From: CAYMDS01 sp964653195
GTDB lineage: Bacteria > Patescibacteriota > Microgenomatia > Levybacterales > UBA12049
NCBI GenBank assembly: GCA_964653195.1
Contig: CAZZCX010000022.1
Coordinates: 1 to 15,845, forward strand
Length of the DNA: 15,845 bases
Direction: 5' to 3'
Below, piece by piece: positions 1 through 6,990 of the stretch. Numbering within the stretch: the stretch's first letter is position 1; every line of letters begins with the position of its first letter. A program made the position numbers and the translations under genes. The notes beneath the pieces were generated by a model that saw nothing but the letters and a program-made list of their open reading frames with translations, did not search any database and was not told the origin of the DNA.

Positions 1-662
1 GGGCACACTGGAGCTACGCCTGTTGGGTTTCCTACTTTAGTAATAACACAGTTACTAGTTCCTGGATTGGGTGGGTTGGTAGGGTTAGGACTTGAACTAC
101 CAATTGTCTCTATTAAGAGATCGGCTAGAGCAGTATAGCCCGAAGGGGAAGGATGCGTACCATCATCTCCGAACCATTCAGGGTGAGTCGATGCAAGCGT
201 ATGCCAATCAGCGATTTTTACATTCGGATTAGTCACTGCGTTATTTATTACTTGATTTGTCGATACAAGCCAGCTTACGTTTTCTCTGTAAATTGTCATA
301 AGAACTATGGTTTTTCCAGGCGCAGCTGCGATTAAGCTTTCAATATTCGCTTGTGTTACGCCGTTATTTGTGCTATTTGTGCCTAGCGCGAATACTAAAA
401 CATCTTTAAGATTGCCTGCATTTTTAACTTCAGTAAGTATTCCTAGTCCTTGCGTCCAATTTCTGCCAATTTCAGAAAAGAGATTAATGTCATCAAAGCT
501 TTCCGATAACTTTCTTCCTGCGCCGGGAATCGTTGTAAGTGAGTCACCGATTACTGTTACCGATACACTATTGGGTGACGAGGTTGGTGTAGCCGTTTGG
601 GCATACGCTATAGCTGGGGCGAGTAAGGAGATAATAATTAAAAGCAATATTAGTTTTTTCAT
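1..662 (-). CDS. Secreted SGNH/GDSL-type hydrolase, partial (C-terminus beyond window)
   Basis: Read by hand from the minus strand; 220 codons are visible and the gene runs off the window start. Residues 1-21 form a Sec signal peptide (Lys-Lys, hydrophobic core, AYA cleavage site before Gln22). The SGNH blocks are in order: block I IGDSLT with nucleophile Ser41, block III GTN at 94-96, and block V D167-G-T-H170 supplying Asp and His. The fold hydrolyses or transfers ester groups, often acetyl groups on surface glycans, but the substrate cannot be read here. After the domain come a Pro/Asn/Ser linker (about 189-203) and a Cys-containing segment (205-220) that starts a second, unseen region. 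Only one base separates the start from the upstream stop, so it is probably the last visible gene of the T4SS-like operon. No Shine-Dalgarno site is seen. The family call is firm; the substrate is unknown. Confidence 0.8.
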   Translation of the reverse strand, partial: MKKLILLLIIISLLAPAIAYAQTATPTSSPNSVSVTVIGDSLTTIPGAGRKLSESFDDINLFSEIGRNWTQGLGILTEVKNAGNLKDVLVFALGTNSTNNGVTQANIESLIAAAPGKTIVLMTIYRENVSWLVSTNQVINNAVTNPNVKIADWHTLASTHPEWFGDDGTHPSPSGYTALADLLIETIGSSSPNPTNPPNPGTSNCVITKVGNPTGVAPVC

Positions 663-663
663 A

Positions 664-1233
664 TCAACAGCCTGACACTAAGGGACTAAAGGTTATACCA
701 AAATCACGTAATCGTGATGAAACTTCACTGTTTAAATAATATACCACGGGTAATTCGCACGCACCCTGCTCTGTAAACCCCTGAGAAATCAACCAATTCT
801 TTGCGTCGAGCTTTCCTTTTCCGATGTCTATTGTTTTTATTTCAACCATGAAGACATCAGGGCTACTAATGTATTCTATACGAAAAGTCGGAGCAGTTCT
901 TAAAGTTACTGACCTGTCTTTAATACTTGAGAGAATGCGCTTTTTTGCTGATTCGTCTTTCACGCTTAACGGTGTTCTGTTTTTTAATTTTTCAAGCATT
1001 TTCCTGGTCGACTGACTATGGTAAAGAATGGGTGGATTTGTCTGGGGTTTATTGGGCGAAGAGGTGATGTTAATTATTGTTGGACCAGGAGAGGTGATTG
1101 GAGTAGGTGCGGGTATTGGACCTTTTGGGTTTATAAAAGAAGCTAAGAGGTAATTAAGCACTAGCAGCACAAGCGGTATAATGACTACCAGAAGCCTCTT
1201 TCTTTTTTTAATAATATTTATTAATTTCATCAT
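664..1233 (-). CDS. Membrane-anchored protein of unknown function, one N-terminal TM segment
   Basis: I do not recognise a family. The 189-residue product has a Lys/Arg-rich start, one membrane helix (about 13-33), a Pro/Thr/Ser-rich spacer (about 37-70) and a C-terminal domain of roughly 110 residues ending in Ser-Gly-Cys. The charge pattern predicts N-in topology with the domain outside the membrane. It has two cysteines, one near the C-terminus and one as the last residue, which could pair. I chose the ATG at 1233 because it overlaps the upstream stop in ATGATGA, a typical translational coupling; a start at 1269 would overlap the previous gene by 40 bases. The stop lies one base before the SGNH hydrolase start. 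Position between a lysozyme-like protein and a secreted hydrolase suggests an envelope role in the same machine, but that is inference from context only. Confidence 0.7.
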   Translation of the reverse strand: MMKLINIIKKRKRLLVVIIPLVLLVLNYLLASFINPKGPIPAPTPITSPGPTIINITSSPNKPQTNPPILYHSQSTRKMLEKLKNRTPLSVKDESAKKRILSSIKDRSVTLRTAPTFRIEYISSPDVFMVEIKTIDIGKGKLDAKNWLISQGFTEQGACELPVVYYLNSEVSSRLRDFGITFSPLVSGC

Positions 1234-2471
1234 GGATGTGTACCGTTTGCGCATTGCCAATAATTCCATTCCTCTGTCGTACTGGGATCGTCTTCGGTTG
1301 GAGTTCGGGGTATTGTTCGAAGGTAAGCGTTATAATCTGCAGCATTGGAAACTTGCAGCTCCCAATTTACGTCTCCTCTATCAGCTTTATGGTTTTTTCC
1401 ACCAGCCGGAGGTGGAAGTCCGGGGGTAGGTCCTCGCGTTGGCCCCCCAGCATAGCTTGCCCCCATTTGCAGCAAGCCCCATGCTCCGCCTGAGGCTGGA
1501 GATCCTGGGTTGTAAGCGTTTGTCCGATAACTGCTTTCGCATGGAATTATCGTAGTAAACCAATAATCAGCATAAGTTGGATCTACTGAGGTTAAATAGT
1601 CATAAAGTTTATTTTTGTCTTCGGGTTTTTGGTTTGCTAGCATAGTACAATTTGGGTCGCCAAAGTTTTTGCTTAGCGCATTCAACGATATATTATAATA
1701 ACCTCCACAGGTTTCAGTGTTAGGAGCTATATATTCACCTTCGATTGGGGTGATGTTGGGATCTCCGCTACCTCCTATAACCTCCGCAGTTGCCTGATTT
1801 ATGACATAAATATCTGGACTAATAGGGCGTACGGTTAGGGTAAGGCTCTGTGGAGAAAAAGTAGACTTGCCTGATGTGCCTTGAATTTCTTTAAGCGACC
1901 ACTCAACGGACTTCACAAGGGCAGAGCCTGTGGCTTCATTGCCTGAAGCATCAAGCGTTTTAGCAAAGGGGCTTGTTGATACATATTCAGTATTTTCCGG
2001 CAATGGGTCTCTAATTTTTACATCATCAGCTGTACCGTTATAGCTCACATCAAAACTATAAGCGATTAAACTACCATTTTCTACCTGGGCTGGTCCTGAC
2101 TTAGATATACTTACAGGTGATTCTGTTGAGGAAAGCTCTCCGTCGCTTATTAATCCAATTATAAAAAGTATTATGAGAATCAAGATTAAAAGCACGATGC
2201 CAACAATTAGTATCCATGGCCAAAGTGGCGCTGATGCGGTTGCTGCTCCGGCAGCTGTAGTGCTGGCTGCTGCACCTGTGCCCGCAGCTGCAGCTGAACC
2301 NNNNNNNNNNNNNNNNNNNNNNNNNNNNNNNNNNNNNNNNNNNNNNNNNNNNNNNNNNNNNNNNNNNNNNNNNNNNNNNNNNNNNNNNNNNNNNNNNNNN
2401 CCGGATTCGGATTCTGGATCAGGAGATGACTCGTCTTCTGGTATTATTTCATCTGTATTTTCAGTGTCCAT
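1230..2471 (-). CDS. Membrane protein with DUF11 domain and C-terminal lysozyme/transglycosylase-like domain (interrupted by N gap)
   Basis: The start (MDTENTDE...) is acidic and Pro/Ser-rich. A 100-N gap then hides an unknown length; beyond it come an Ala/Gly/Thr-rich stretch, one membrane helix (PLWPWILIVG onward), a DUF11-type beta domain (ESPVSISKSG to about NQATAEVIGG) and a C-terminal lysozyme-like domain. The last has the fold's signatures: a Cys-Glu-Ser segment with the likely catalytic Glu encoded at 1536-1538, then GGAWGLLQMG and a DVNWELQVSNA segment. It probably cleaves peptidoglycan so that the secretion or pilus machine can pass, as VirB1 does in classical T4SS. Four cysteines are visible outside the membrane helix. 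It lies downstream of virB4 and overlaps the next gene by four bases. Total length and continuity across the gap are unproven because 100 Ns is a placeholder size. Confidence 0.75.
   Translation of the reverse strand: MDTENTDEIIPEDESSPDPESESXXXXXXXXXXXXXXXXXXXXXXXXXXXXXXXXXXGSAAAAGTGAAASTTAAGAATASAPLWPWILIVGIVLLILILIILFIIGLISDGELSSTESPVSISKSGPAQVENGSLIAYSFDVSYNGTADDVKIRDPLPENTEYVSTSPFAKTLDASGNEATGSALVKSVEWSLKEIQGTSGKSTFSPQSLTLTVRPISPDIYVINQATAEVIGGSGDPNITPIEGEYIAPNTETCGGYYNISLNALSKNFGDPNCTMLANQKPEDKNKLYDYLTSVDPTYADYWFTTIIPCESSYRTNAYNPGSPASGGAWGLLQMGASYAGGPTRGPTPGLPPPAGGKNHKADRGDVNWELQVSNAADYNAYLRTIPRTPTEDDPSTTEEWNYWQCANGTHP
2301..2400. other. Assembly gap, exactly 100 N
   Basis: A run of exactly 100 Ns is the conventional scaffold placeholder, so the true distance is unknown. 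It falls inside the N-terminal part of the DUF11/lysozyme-like gene. Both flanks encode low-complexity sequence, acidic Pro/Ser-rich on one side and Ala/Gly-rich on the other. A repeat there may have broken the assembly. Confidence 0.95.
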
Positions 2472-2479
2472 AATATAAG

Positions 2480-2485
2480 GTTATA
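2480..2485 (-). promoter_or_regulatory. Possible -10 box (TATAAC) for the DUF11/lysozyme-like gene
   Basis: TATAAC reads on the minus strand with its last base 9 bases before the ATG at 2471. A second TATAAC lies directly upstream (2486-2491). The predicted transcript start is about 2 bases before the ATG. No good -35 is seen, and the sequence is AT-rich, so this could be chance. Confidence 0.3.
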
Positions 2486-2522
2486 GTTATAAATTTGAAG
2501 GCTTCAGATAAGCAATCAGCCC

Positions 2523-4733
2523 TTATGGTATAGGCGATGCATAAGGATTTGCAGGTCGAGGTGCTTGTGTGTCTGCTGAATTTGGCTGGGGAGATTCAGC
2601 TCCGTTAGGCATAGTTTGGGTGGAAGGAGATATAGGCGTTGGCTGGTTATCTATTTGAGGCGCAGATTGTACTGGTTGCGTGGGTGTTGCGGGCGGAGAA
2701 GGGTTTTGTGTAGCTTTCACAATGTTTTCGTCTGTGGGATTATCTGCTGCCTGCGCTTTTGCTTGCTGCTGTCTTTTTAGAAGTTCTTCGGGGTTTGAGG
2801 TAATAAGCTGATATTCAAAAGGTGCAGCAATTACTTTCATGGCAACGTGATTTCGTCCAGCAAAGAATAGCCCTTCTCCGACATCTGCAGCTAGAAGAAG
2901 CTCTCTCTCACCCTCTGAAAGATAGAAGGTTTCGCCTACAAGATCTACCTCCGCAGTACCTTGTTTAAGTAGTATTTGTAGGGAAGAATTGGTTAAGACA
3001 GCTTTGCCATATTCGGTTTTTAGGAAATCTTCAACATCTTGCGTAGCCGTGGTAAGACCCAGGTAATATTTTCTAGCACGCTTTGCAATTGAGTATACAA
3101 AGCTTGCTGAGTCTTCAAATTTCATCATATACCATGCCTCATCAAGAATCAGGAGCCTTCTTTTTAGAGATCTTTTTACTTTAGTCCAAACATAATCAAG
3201 AATTATGTGCATTGCCACGGGTCGCAGTTCTTCTTCAAGGTTTTTAATATTAAATACAGTTAGTGGGTTATTAAGGTCGAAGTTGGTATGCTGGTTGAAG
3301 ATACCTGCAGCGGATCCTTTAATAAATTTTTCAAGCCTGAATGCCATTTCTTTTGCCACAGAATTTTCCATACCTAGGAGAGTTTTATAGAGATCTTCCA
3401 TAAGTGGAGGCTTATTTCTTTGAGTCGCAGGATCTGGGGTTATACCTTTTTGTCTATATGTTTCAATAAGAGCAGAATCAAGCGCCGCATCATGCGCTGG
3501 GTCTAGCTGGCCCATGATAAGTCTTAAAAGTGCATGAAGCGATAGAATTTTTAACCCTAGTTCGTTTTCGCCTTCTTCATATATCTGAGAAAGGTCAAAC
3601 GGATTAATCTTTACAGGAGAATTTGAGTTAAACTCAACCAGCTCGCCGCCTAGGGTCTTTGTGAGCGTTCCGTATTCTCCCTCAGGATCAACAACAATAA
3701 CCTCGGTTCCCATCATAAACTGTCGCATTATTTCAAGTTTGATTAAAAATGATTTTCCGGCACCTGATTTACCAAAGACTATCTCATTTGCGTTTTCCAG
3801 TGAAAACCTGTCAAAGATTATAAGAGACCCATTTTGCTGATTCATACCATATAAGACTCCTTTGTTTTGCGTCATAACAGCTGAGGTAAAAGGAAAGGTT
3901 GATGCCAAAGACGAAGTATCCATGTTTCTTGTAATGAACAACTTGTCTTGACCTATTGGTATAGTTGACTTAAATCCTTCTTCCATTTGGAGGGTCGCCG
4001 GTTTGCCGATTAAAAGAAGTGAAGCAAGTTCTGTTTGAAGCTGTTTGTTTGCTTCAATTAGATCCTGCACGCTTTCAGAGGACAGCGTTATGTAAAAACT
4101 GAACTGGAAAAATCTTTCAATACCCTTGGCAAGTTCTTCTTGTAAAGAAAGTGCGTCTTGTAGGGATGCTTCAATTTTTGGGTCTATGGGGTGTCCAGAT
4201 TTGGTATCAGATGAGATGGTTGCTTCCATTTCTGCAATCTTGCGACGGAGATCAGCCAACACATCTGATGAAGCTGTTGGGTAACAGAACATAGAGATGT
4301 CCATAGTGTGGTCATAGTCAACAATGGGCTCAAGCCAGCTTGCTGAGACATAGCGAGGATAACCGGCGATAAACAATGTTGAATAAAACCGGTCTCCGAT
4401 GCGAATATATTTATAGTCTACCTCCACAGACGAAGGGGCTATTAAATCAATAATAGATGTCATGCCTTTCTGAAGATTTTGTAGAACTTTTCCGGGCACA
4501 GGCTGTTTTTTTGCGTTTTTTGTTTGCATTTCCTGTAGTGCTTTTCCGGGTACAGCTTGTTTTCCGACAGGAGTTGCCTGTTGAGGTATGTTAAGAGGAG
4601 GGGTGCTTTGGGTTACATTTCCTTGCGCTATAGAGCTGCTGACTTGAGAGCCGGCAGGTGGGATAAAACCAGGAGGCGTCTGCTGAGAGGCAGAATTATT
4701 ATTTGTAGGGCCAATAGGAAAGGGTAGTTTCAT
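2523..4733 (-). CDS. virB4: VirB4/TraC-family T4SS ATPase
   Basis: This is the hexameric motor ATPase that powers T4SS assembly or substrate export at the inner face of the membrane. Of 736 residues, about 105-260 match the CagE/TrbE/VirB4 N-terminal region and about 310-645 the ATPase core. Walker A is GKSGAGKS at 321-328 (Lys327, Ser328), Walker B is LLILDEAW at 527-534 (Asp531, Glu532), and TATQD follows at 561-565. All key residues are intact, so it should be active. Residues 1-90 and 651-736 are Pro/Gln/Thr/Ser-rich and look disordered, unusual additions for this motor. The N-terminal tail contains a repeated motif (see the repeat entry). The start lies two bases after the stop of the TraC-like gene. 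The first membrane-proximal module of TraC-type proteins is in that separate gene. A relaxase is not in the window. Confidence 0.93.
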   Translation of the reverse strand: MKLPFPIGPTNNNSASQQTPPGFIPPAGSQVSSSIAQGNVTQSTPPLNIPQQATPVGKQAVPGKALQEMQTKNAKKQPVPGKVLQNLQKGMTSIIDLIAPSSVEVDYKYIRIGDRFYSTLFIAGYPRYVSASWLEPIVDYDHTMDISMFCYPTASSDVLADLRRKIAEMEATISSDTKSGHPIDPKIEASLQDALSLQEELAKGIERFFQFSFYITLSSESVQDLIEANKQLQTELASLLLIGKPATLQMEEGFKSTIPIGQDKLFITRNMDTSSLASTFPFTSAVMTQNKGVLYGMNQQNGSLIIFDRFSLENANEIVFGKSGAGKSFLIKLEIMRQFMMGTEVIVVDPEGEYGTLTKTLGGELVEFNSNSPVKINPFDLSQIYEEGENELGLKILSLHALLRLIMGQLDPAHDAALDSALIETYRQKGITPDPATQRNKPPLMEDLYKTLLGMENSVAKEMAFRLEKFIKGSAAGIFNQHTNFDLNNPLTVFNIKNLEEELRPVAMHIILDYVWTKVKRSLKRRLLILDEAWYMMKFEDSASFVYSIAKRARKYYLGLTTATQDVEDFLKTEYGKAVLTNSSLQILLKQGTAEVDLVGETFYLSEGERELLLAADVGEGLFFAGRNHVAMKVIAAPFEYQLITSNPEELLKRQQQAKAQAADNPTDENIVKATQNPSPPATPTQPVQSAPQIDNQPTPISPSTQTMPNGAESPQPNSADTQAPRPANPYASPIP
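4480..4563 (-). repeat. Two-copy repeat in the virB4 N-terminal tail (54-base offset)
   Basis: Thirty-base units at 4480-4509 and 4534-4563 match at most positions. They encode KQAVPGKALQEMQ (residues 58-70) and KQPVPGKVLQNLQ (76-88), an 18-residue offset. The shared core is KQxVPGKxLQ. The repeat may be a short linear docking motif or simply the product of local duplication in a disordered tail. Confidence 0.8.
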
Positions 4734-4735
4734 AA

Positions 4736-5404
4736 TTAGTGTCCAGCCTTATTAGATTTTACAAAGACAGCCTTTATATTTTCATCGATATGTGATGCAT
4801 CAAACTCACCTTCAGCGCTTTCGTTGAATATTTCAAAGAATAATTTAACAAGATCTTTCTTCTCCAGCGTTTTTGTAGACATAGCAAACCTTCTTATTTG
4901 CCCATGCATAGCATCAATTTTAGATCTAAGCGACTTCTGGGCGCTAAGAATGTGTGCATCACGAGAAGAAACGTTTTTTCCAGACGACACTACGTTTGTA
5001 GCCCCGCCTTCAAGCGGAGAATAAGAAATGATTACATAAAAAGACTTATTTAGAACTACGTTTATTTTTACCATATCGTGAATGAATTGACGATATAATT
5101 GAATCTGGCGAATAAGCAGTGGGTTTGCCGTTTTGCCTTCCTGTTCTTCAAGGAGCTTCAGATAGCTGGTCACATCGACTCTTTTGTTTCGAATTAGTAT
5201 TTGAACAGGAAATGTCAGCGAGTTTAGAAACGCTGCGTATGAAAAGATTTTGGTGTCTTGGTCTCTTTTCGATAAAAGTGCGAAATTGCTCGCCGTAATT
5301 TCAATTATTGAGCATGCGTTTCCGTTTTTCAAAAGCACCACTTCATCTACGATGTCATCAATTTCCGTAAATTGTTGCGTTGAAGATTTTTGGGCAGGAA
5401 ACAT
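4736..5404 (-). CDS. TraC-like N-terminal module protein paired with VirB4
   Basis: The 222-residue protein has no signal peptide, membrane helix or Walker motif. Its content (VDEVVLLKNGNACSIIEI at about 20-37, IFSYAAFLNSLTFPVQILI at 53-71) resembles the N-terminal domain found ahead of the ATPase in TraC/VirB4 proteins, here as its own gene. It probably lies on the cytoplasmic face and links the ATPase to PrgI or the membrane channel. It ends two bases before the virB4 start, which implies coupled translation and a 1:1 partner. Residues 140-185 are rich in Ser and Lys and could form a helical connector. It begins 67 bases after the PrgI stop, with a -10-like TACAAT just upstream. The family call rests on pattern recognition and on position. 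It could also be a broken N-terminus of a once-larger virB4, but both frames are clean. Confidence 0.75.
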   Translation of the reverse strand: MFPAQKSSTQQFTEIDDIVDEVVLLKNGNACSIIEITASNFALLSKRDQDTKIFSYAAFLNSLTFPVQILIRNKRVDVTSYLKLLEEQEGKTANPLLIRQIQLYRQFIHDMVKINVVLNKSFYVIISYSPLEGGATNVVSSGKNVSSRDAHILSAQKSLRSKIDAMHGQIRRFAMSTKTLEKKDLVKLFFEIFNESAEGEFDASHIDENIKAVFVKSNKAGH

Positions 5405-5413
5405 AGTTAGTAA

Positions 5414-5419
5414 ATTGTA
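5414..5419 (-). promoter_or_regulatory. Possible -10 box (TACAAT) for the TraC-like gene
   Basis: TACAAT lies nine bases upstream of the ATG at 5404 on the minus strand, which predicts a leader of about three bases. No convincing -35 or Shine-Dalgarno is visible. If real it is an internal promoter separating PrgI from the two ATPase genes. Confidence 0.3.
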
Positions 5420-5471
5420 ATATCTTAAAAGTTGATAGCGAATTGATTCATATTATGTTCATTTTTTAAGA

Positions 5472-6533
5472 TTATCCAAATAAGGATCGGCGCAATTCTT
5501 CTCTGGCATCAGTAGATACAATAGTTAAAGGTGTAAGGATGGTGCCGTTTATATCAAGCTGGATATTTGAAAATGTATGTAGTTTTTTCGGATCTTCGAA
5601 GGTTATGGTGTAGCTGCCGTTAGCTAGTTGTGTGGCTGAAGCAAATTGGCCAAGAGCGTTGGTTTTAAATGCGCGAATAGATTCTCCGCTTTCATTTAAA
5701 ACTTCGACCAGGATTCCGGCAAGTATATTGCCACGTGAATCCTTAACGATGCCACTAACCACATTTGGAAATTCAGAGGGTGCGCTTAAAGAGTGGGGTT
5801 GAGTAAAATTCTGATTGTTTGCCATAGTACTTTGGTTATCCTGCGTTGCTGGTGTGAGCGGGGTAGGAGCAGGTGCGTTAATCGCTGTATCGCTCGGAAC
5901 TGCTTGTGGAGCGACGCTTTGGATTACTTCAGGTGGTTGAGTGGGCTGAGTAATGACTAGATCAGTTGGTGTTTGTTGGGGTTGTGATTCGCTTAGAACG
6001 CTACCGATATTGCTTGACGCCGATGGAGTACTTTGTGGTATTGAGCCCTGAGAGAATAGCTGTGTTAATAGTTGATTTTCTCGTTTATCAAGATCACTTA
6101 CAGGGCCTGATGTATCATAAAGATAAGACATAAGCTGAACCTCTTTTTTATGAGACGCTTCACTGTATTTAGGCCTAGTAGTTTGCTGGGTCGATTGGAT
6201 AGGCGTTAGGGCGTGGAGGCTTAATTCCATAAAACTTAAACTTCCTCCGGCTTTTTGATAAATGAATTGATTTGGGCGAACCAGCGCCTTAAGAAAATAA
6301 CTTGTCATCAAGTCAAGCGGTCTTCCAGCAACTGGCAAAAACGCAAGAGAGACCCCTATAGCTGCGAAAGCCGGAACAGCCAAAAGCTTTATATACCATG
6401 CAATCGGTGCATAGAAAAAAGCAACTGAAAGGATAACCCCTGCACCCACATATCCGAATTGCTTAATTGTCATACTTCCTATTAATTTAAACTGAAAACC
6501 AGTAACATCCTGGGGGATGGGATGATTGTCCAT
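5472..6533 (-). CDS. PrgI-family (VirB3-like) T4SS membrane protein with C-terminal carboxypeptidase-regulatory-like domain
   Basis: The first 95 of 353 residues are a PrgI/VirB3-like unit: a conserved-looking lead (IPQDVTGFQFKLIGSMT) and two membrane helices (about 27-43 and 47-69), then RPLDLMTSYFLKALVRPNQFIY. Such proteins sit in the inner membrane and partner VirB4. A long Pro/Gln/Thr/Ser-rich linker (about 110-255) follows. Residues 257-340 (GIVKDSRGNILAGILVEVLN onward) form a carboxypeptidase-regulatory-like, Ig-type beta domain. A two-helix hairpin with cytoplasmic N-terminus would leave this tail in the cytoplasm, unexpected for a domain usually found outside. There are no cysteines. 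The order PrgI, TraC-like, VirB4 is the expected T4SS core order. The start at 6533 immediately precedes the conserved-looking segment. Family call strong; tail function unknown. Confidence 0.88.
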   Translation of the reverse strand: MDNHPIPQDVTGFQFKLIGSMTIKQFGYVGAGVILSVAFFYAPIAWYIKLLAVPAFAAIGVSLAFLPVAGRPLDLMTSYFLKALVRPNQFIYQKAGGSLSFMELSLHALTPIQSTQQTTRPKYSEASHKKEVQLMSYLYDTSGPVSDLDKRENQLLTQLFSQGSIPQSTPSASSNIGSVLSESQPQQTPTDLVITQPTQPPEVIQSVAPQAVPSDTAINAPAPTPLTPATQDNQSTMANNQNFTQPHSLSAPSEFPNVVSGIVKDSRGNILAGILVEVLNESGESIRAFKTNALGQFASATQLANGSYTITFEDPKKLHTFSNIQLDINGTILTPLTIVSTDAREELRRSLFG

Positions 6534-6542
6534 ATAAAACAG

Positions 6543-6549
6543 GATATAA
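6543..6549 (-). promoter_or_regulatory. Possible -10 box (TTATATC) for the PrgI gene
   Basis: TATATC, or TTATAT one base further out, ends nine to ten bases before the ATG at 6533 on the minus strand. The predicted leader is about three bases. No -35 at the usual spacing is visible. It would restart transcription after the hairpin at 6554-6614. Confidence 0.3.
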
Positions 6550-6553
6550 CGTG

Positions 6554-6614
6554 AAAAATCTCATTGCAAGCTGATCAAACTGGATCACGTGAGTTGAAGA
6601 ATGAGGCTATTTTT
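6554..6614 (-). terminator. Nested hairpin with T-tract between pilin and PrgI genes
   Basis: Read on the minus strand, AAAAAT-AGC-CTCATT pairs with AATGAG-ATTTTT, a 12-bp stem with a three-base bulge. The 34-base loop contains a second hairpin, TGATC-N6-GATCA (6572-6587). The 3' arm ends in a T-tract, as in an intrinsic terminator. The GC content is low, so it is likely weak. It could let the pilin be made in excess over the machine downstream. Confidence 0.4.
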
Positions 6615-6675
6615 GTGAAAAGTGAGGTATGTTTAGCCATCAACAAGTGTTTTAAGCGTCAAGCAACCCGGATAT

Positions 6676-6984
6676 CTATTGGCAGCTGGTAAAACCAAAT
6701 TCCGAGAAGCATGTTACTCCTGTAAGGTAGCCTATGATATTTACAATACCGAATGCAAGAAGTACCAATACCAGGCCGATAATTGCGTATGTAATTGTTC
6801 CTTTTGCTCCAGCTAGTTTTTTTTGGTCGCCTCCGGAATTCATTAATGTATAACCAGCGAAGATTATAAAAACGATAGCAGTTACTCCAGAAAAACCTAA
6901 GGCAGCATTTATGATATTGATCATTATTATGGGTACGCAATTGATAGTTGCGACACCGTTAACTACACATGTACTCCAGTCCAT
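6676..6984 (-). CDS. T4SS pilin-like (VirB2/TrbC-type) small membrane protein, copy A
   Basis: The 102-residue protein has two membrane helices (about 22-46 and 66-88) joined by a polar loop SGGDQKKLAGAKG (50-62), the signature shared by the four pilin-like copies in this window. VirB2-type subunits sit in the membrane as such a hairpin and are extracted into a pilus. No cleavable signal peptide is evident. Four cysteines (6, 16, 92, 101) lie on the two ends, which face the same side, so disulfides could staple the termini. It lies directly upstream of the PrgI-VirB4 genes, the usual place for the subunit of the machine, with a hairpin terminator in between. An extended -10 upstream puts the transcript start at the ATG. 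A 93-residue reading frame over the same bases is only a frame shadow. Confidence 0.83.
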   Translation of the reverse strand: MDWSTCVVNGVATINCVPIIMINIINAALGFSGVTAIVFIIFAGYTLMNSGGDQKKLAGAKGTITYAIIGLVLVLLAFGIVNIIGYLTGVTCFSEFGFTSCQ

Positions 6985-6990
6985 ATGTTT

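Noticed and set aside
307..675. Open frame of 122 codons on the plus strand
   Set aside because: It is opposite the SGNH hydrolase gene, which has a signal peptide and all catalytic blocks in order.
1181..1493. Two plus-strand open frames of 82 and 85 codons
   Set aside because: Both lie opposite the lysozyme-like domain and show no domain or start signal.
4736..5404. virB4 broken by a frameshift into two genes
   Set aside because: The TraC-like frame ends in a proper stop and virB4 starts two bases later with its own ATG and a long disordered lead, so two designed genes fit better.
6659..6940. Open frame of 93 codons on the minus strand
   Set aside because: It overlaps pilin copy A in another frame. 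Its Arg/Tyr/Asn-rich composition is that of a frame shadow, while copy A has clear helices and the family loop.
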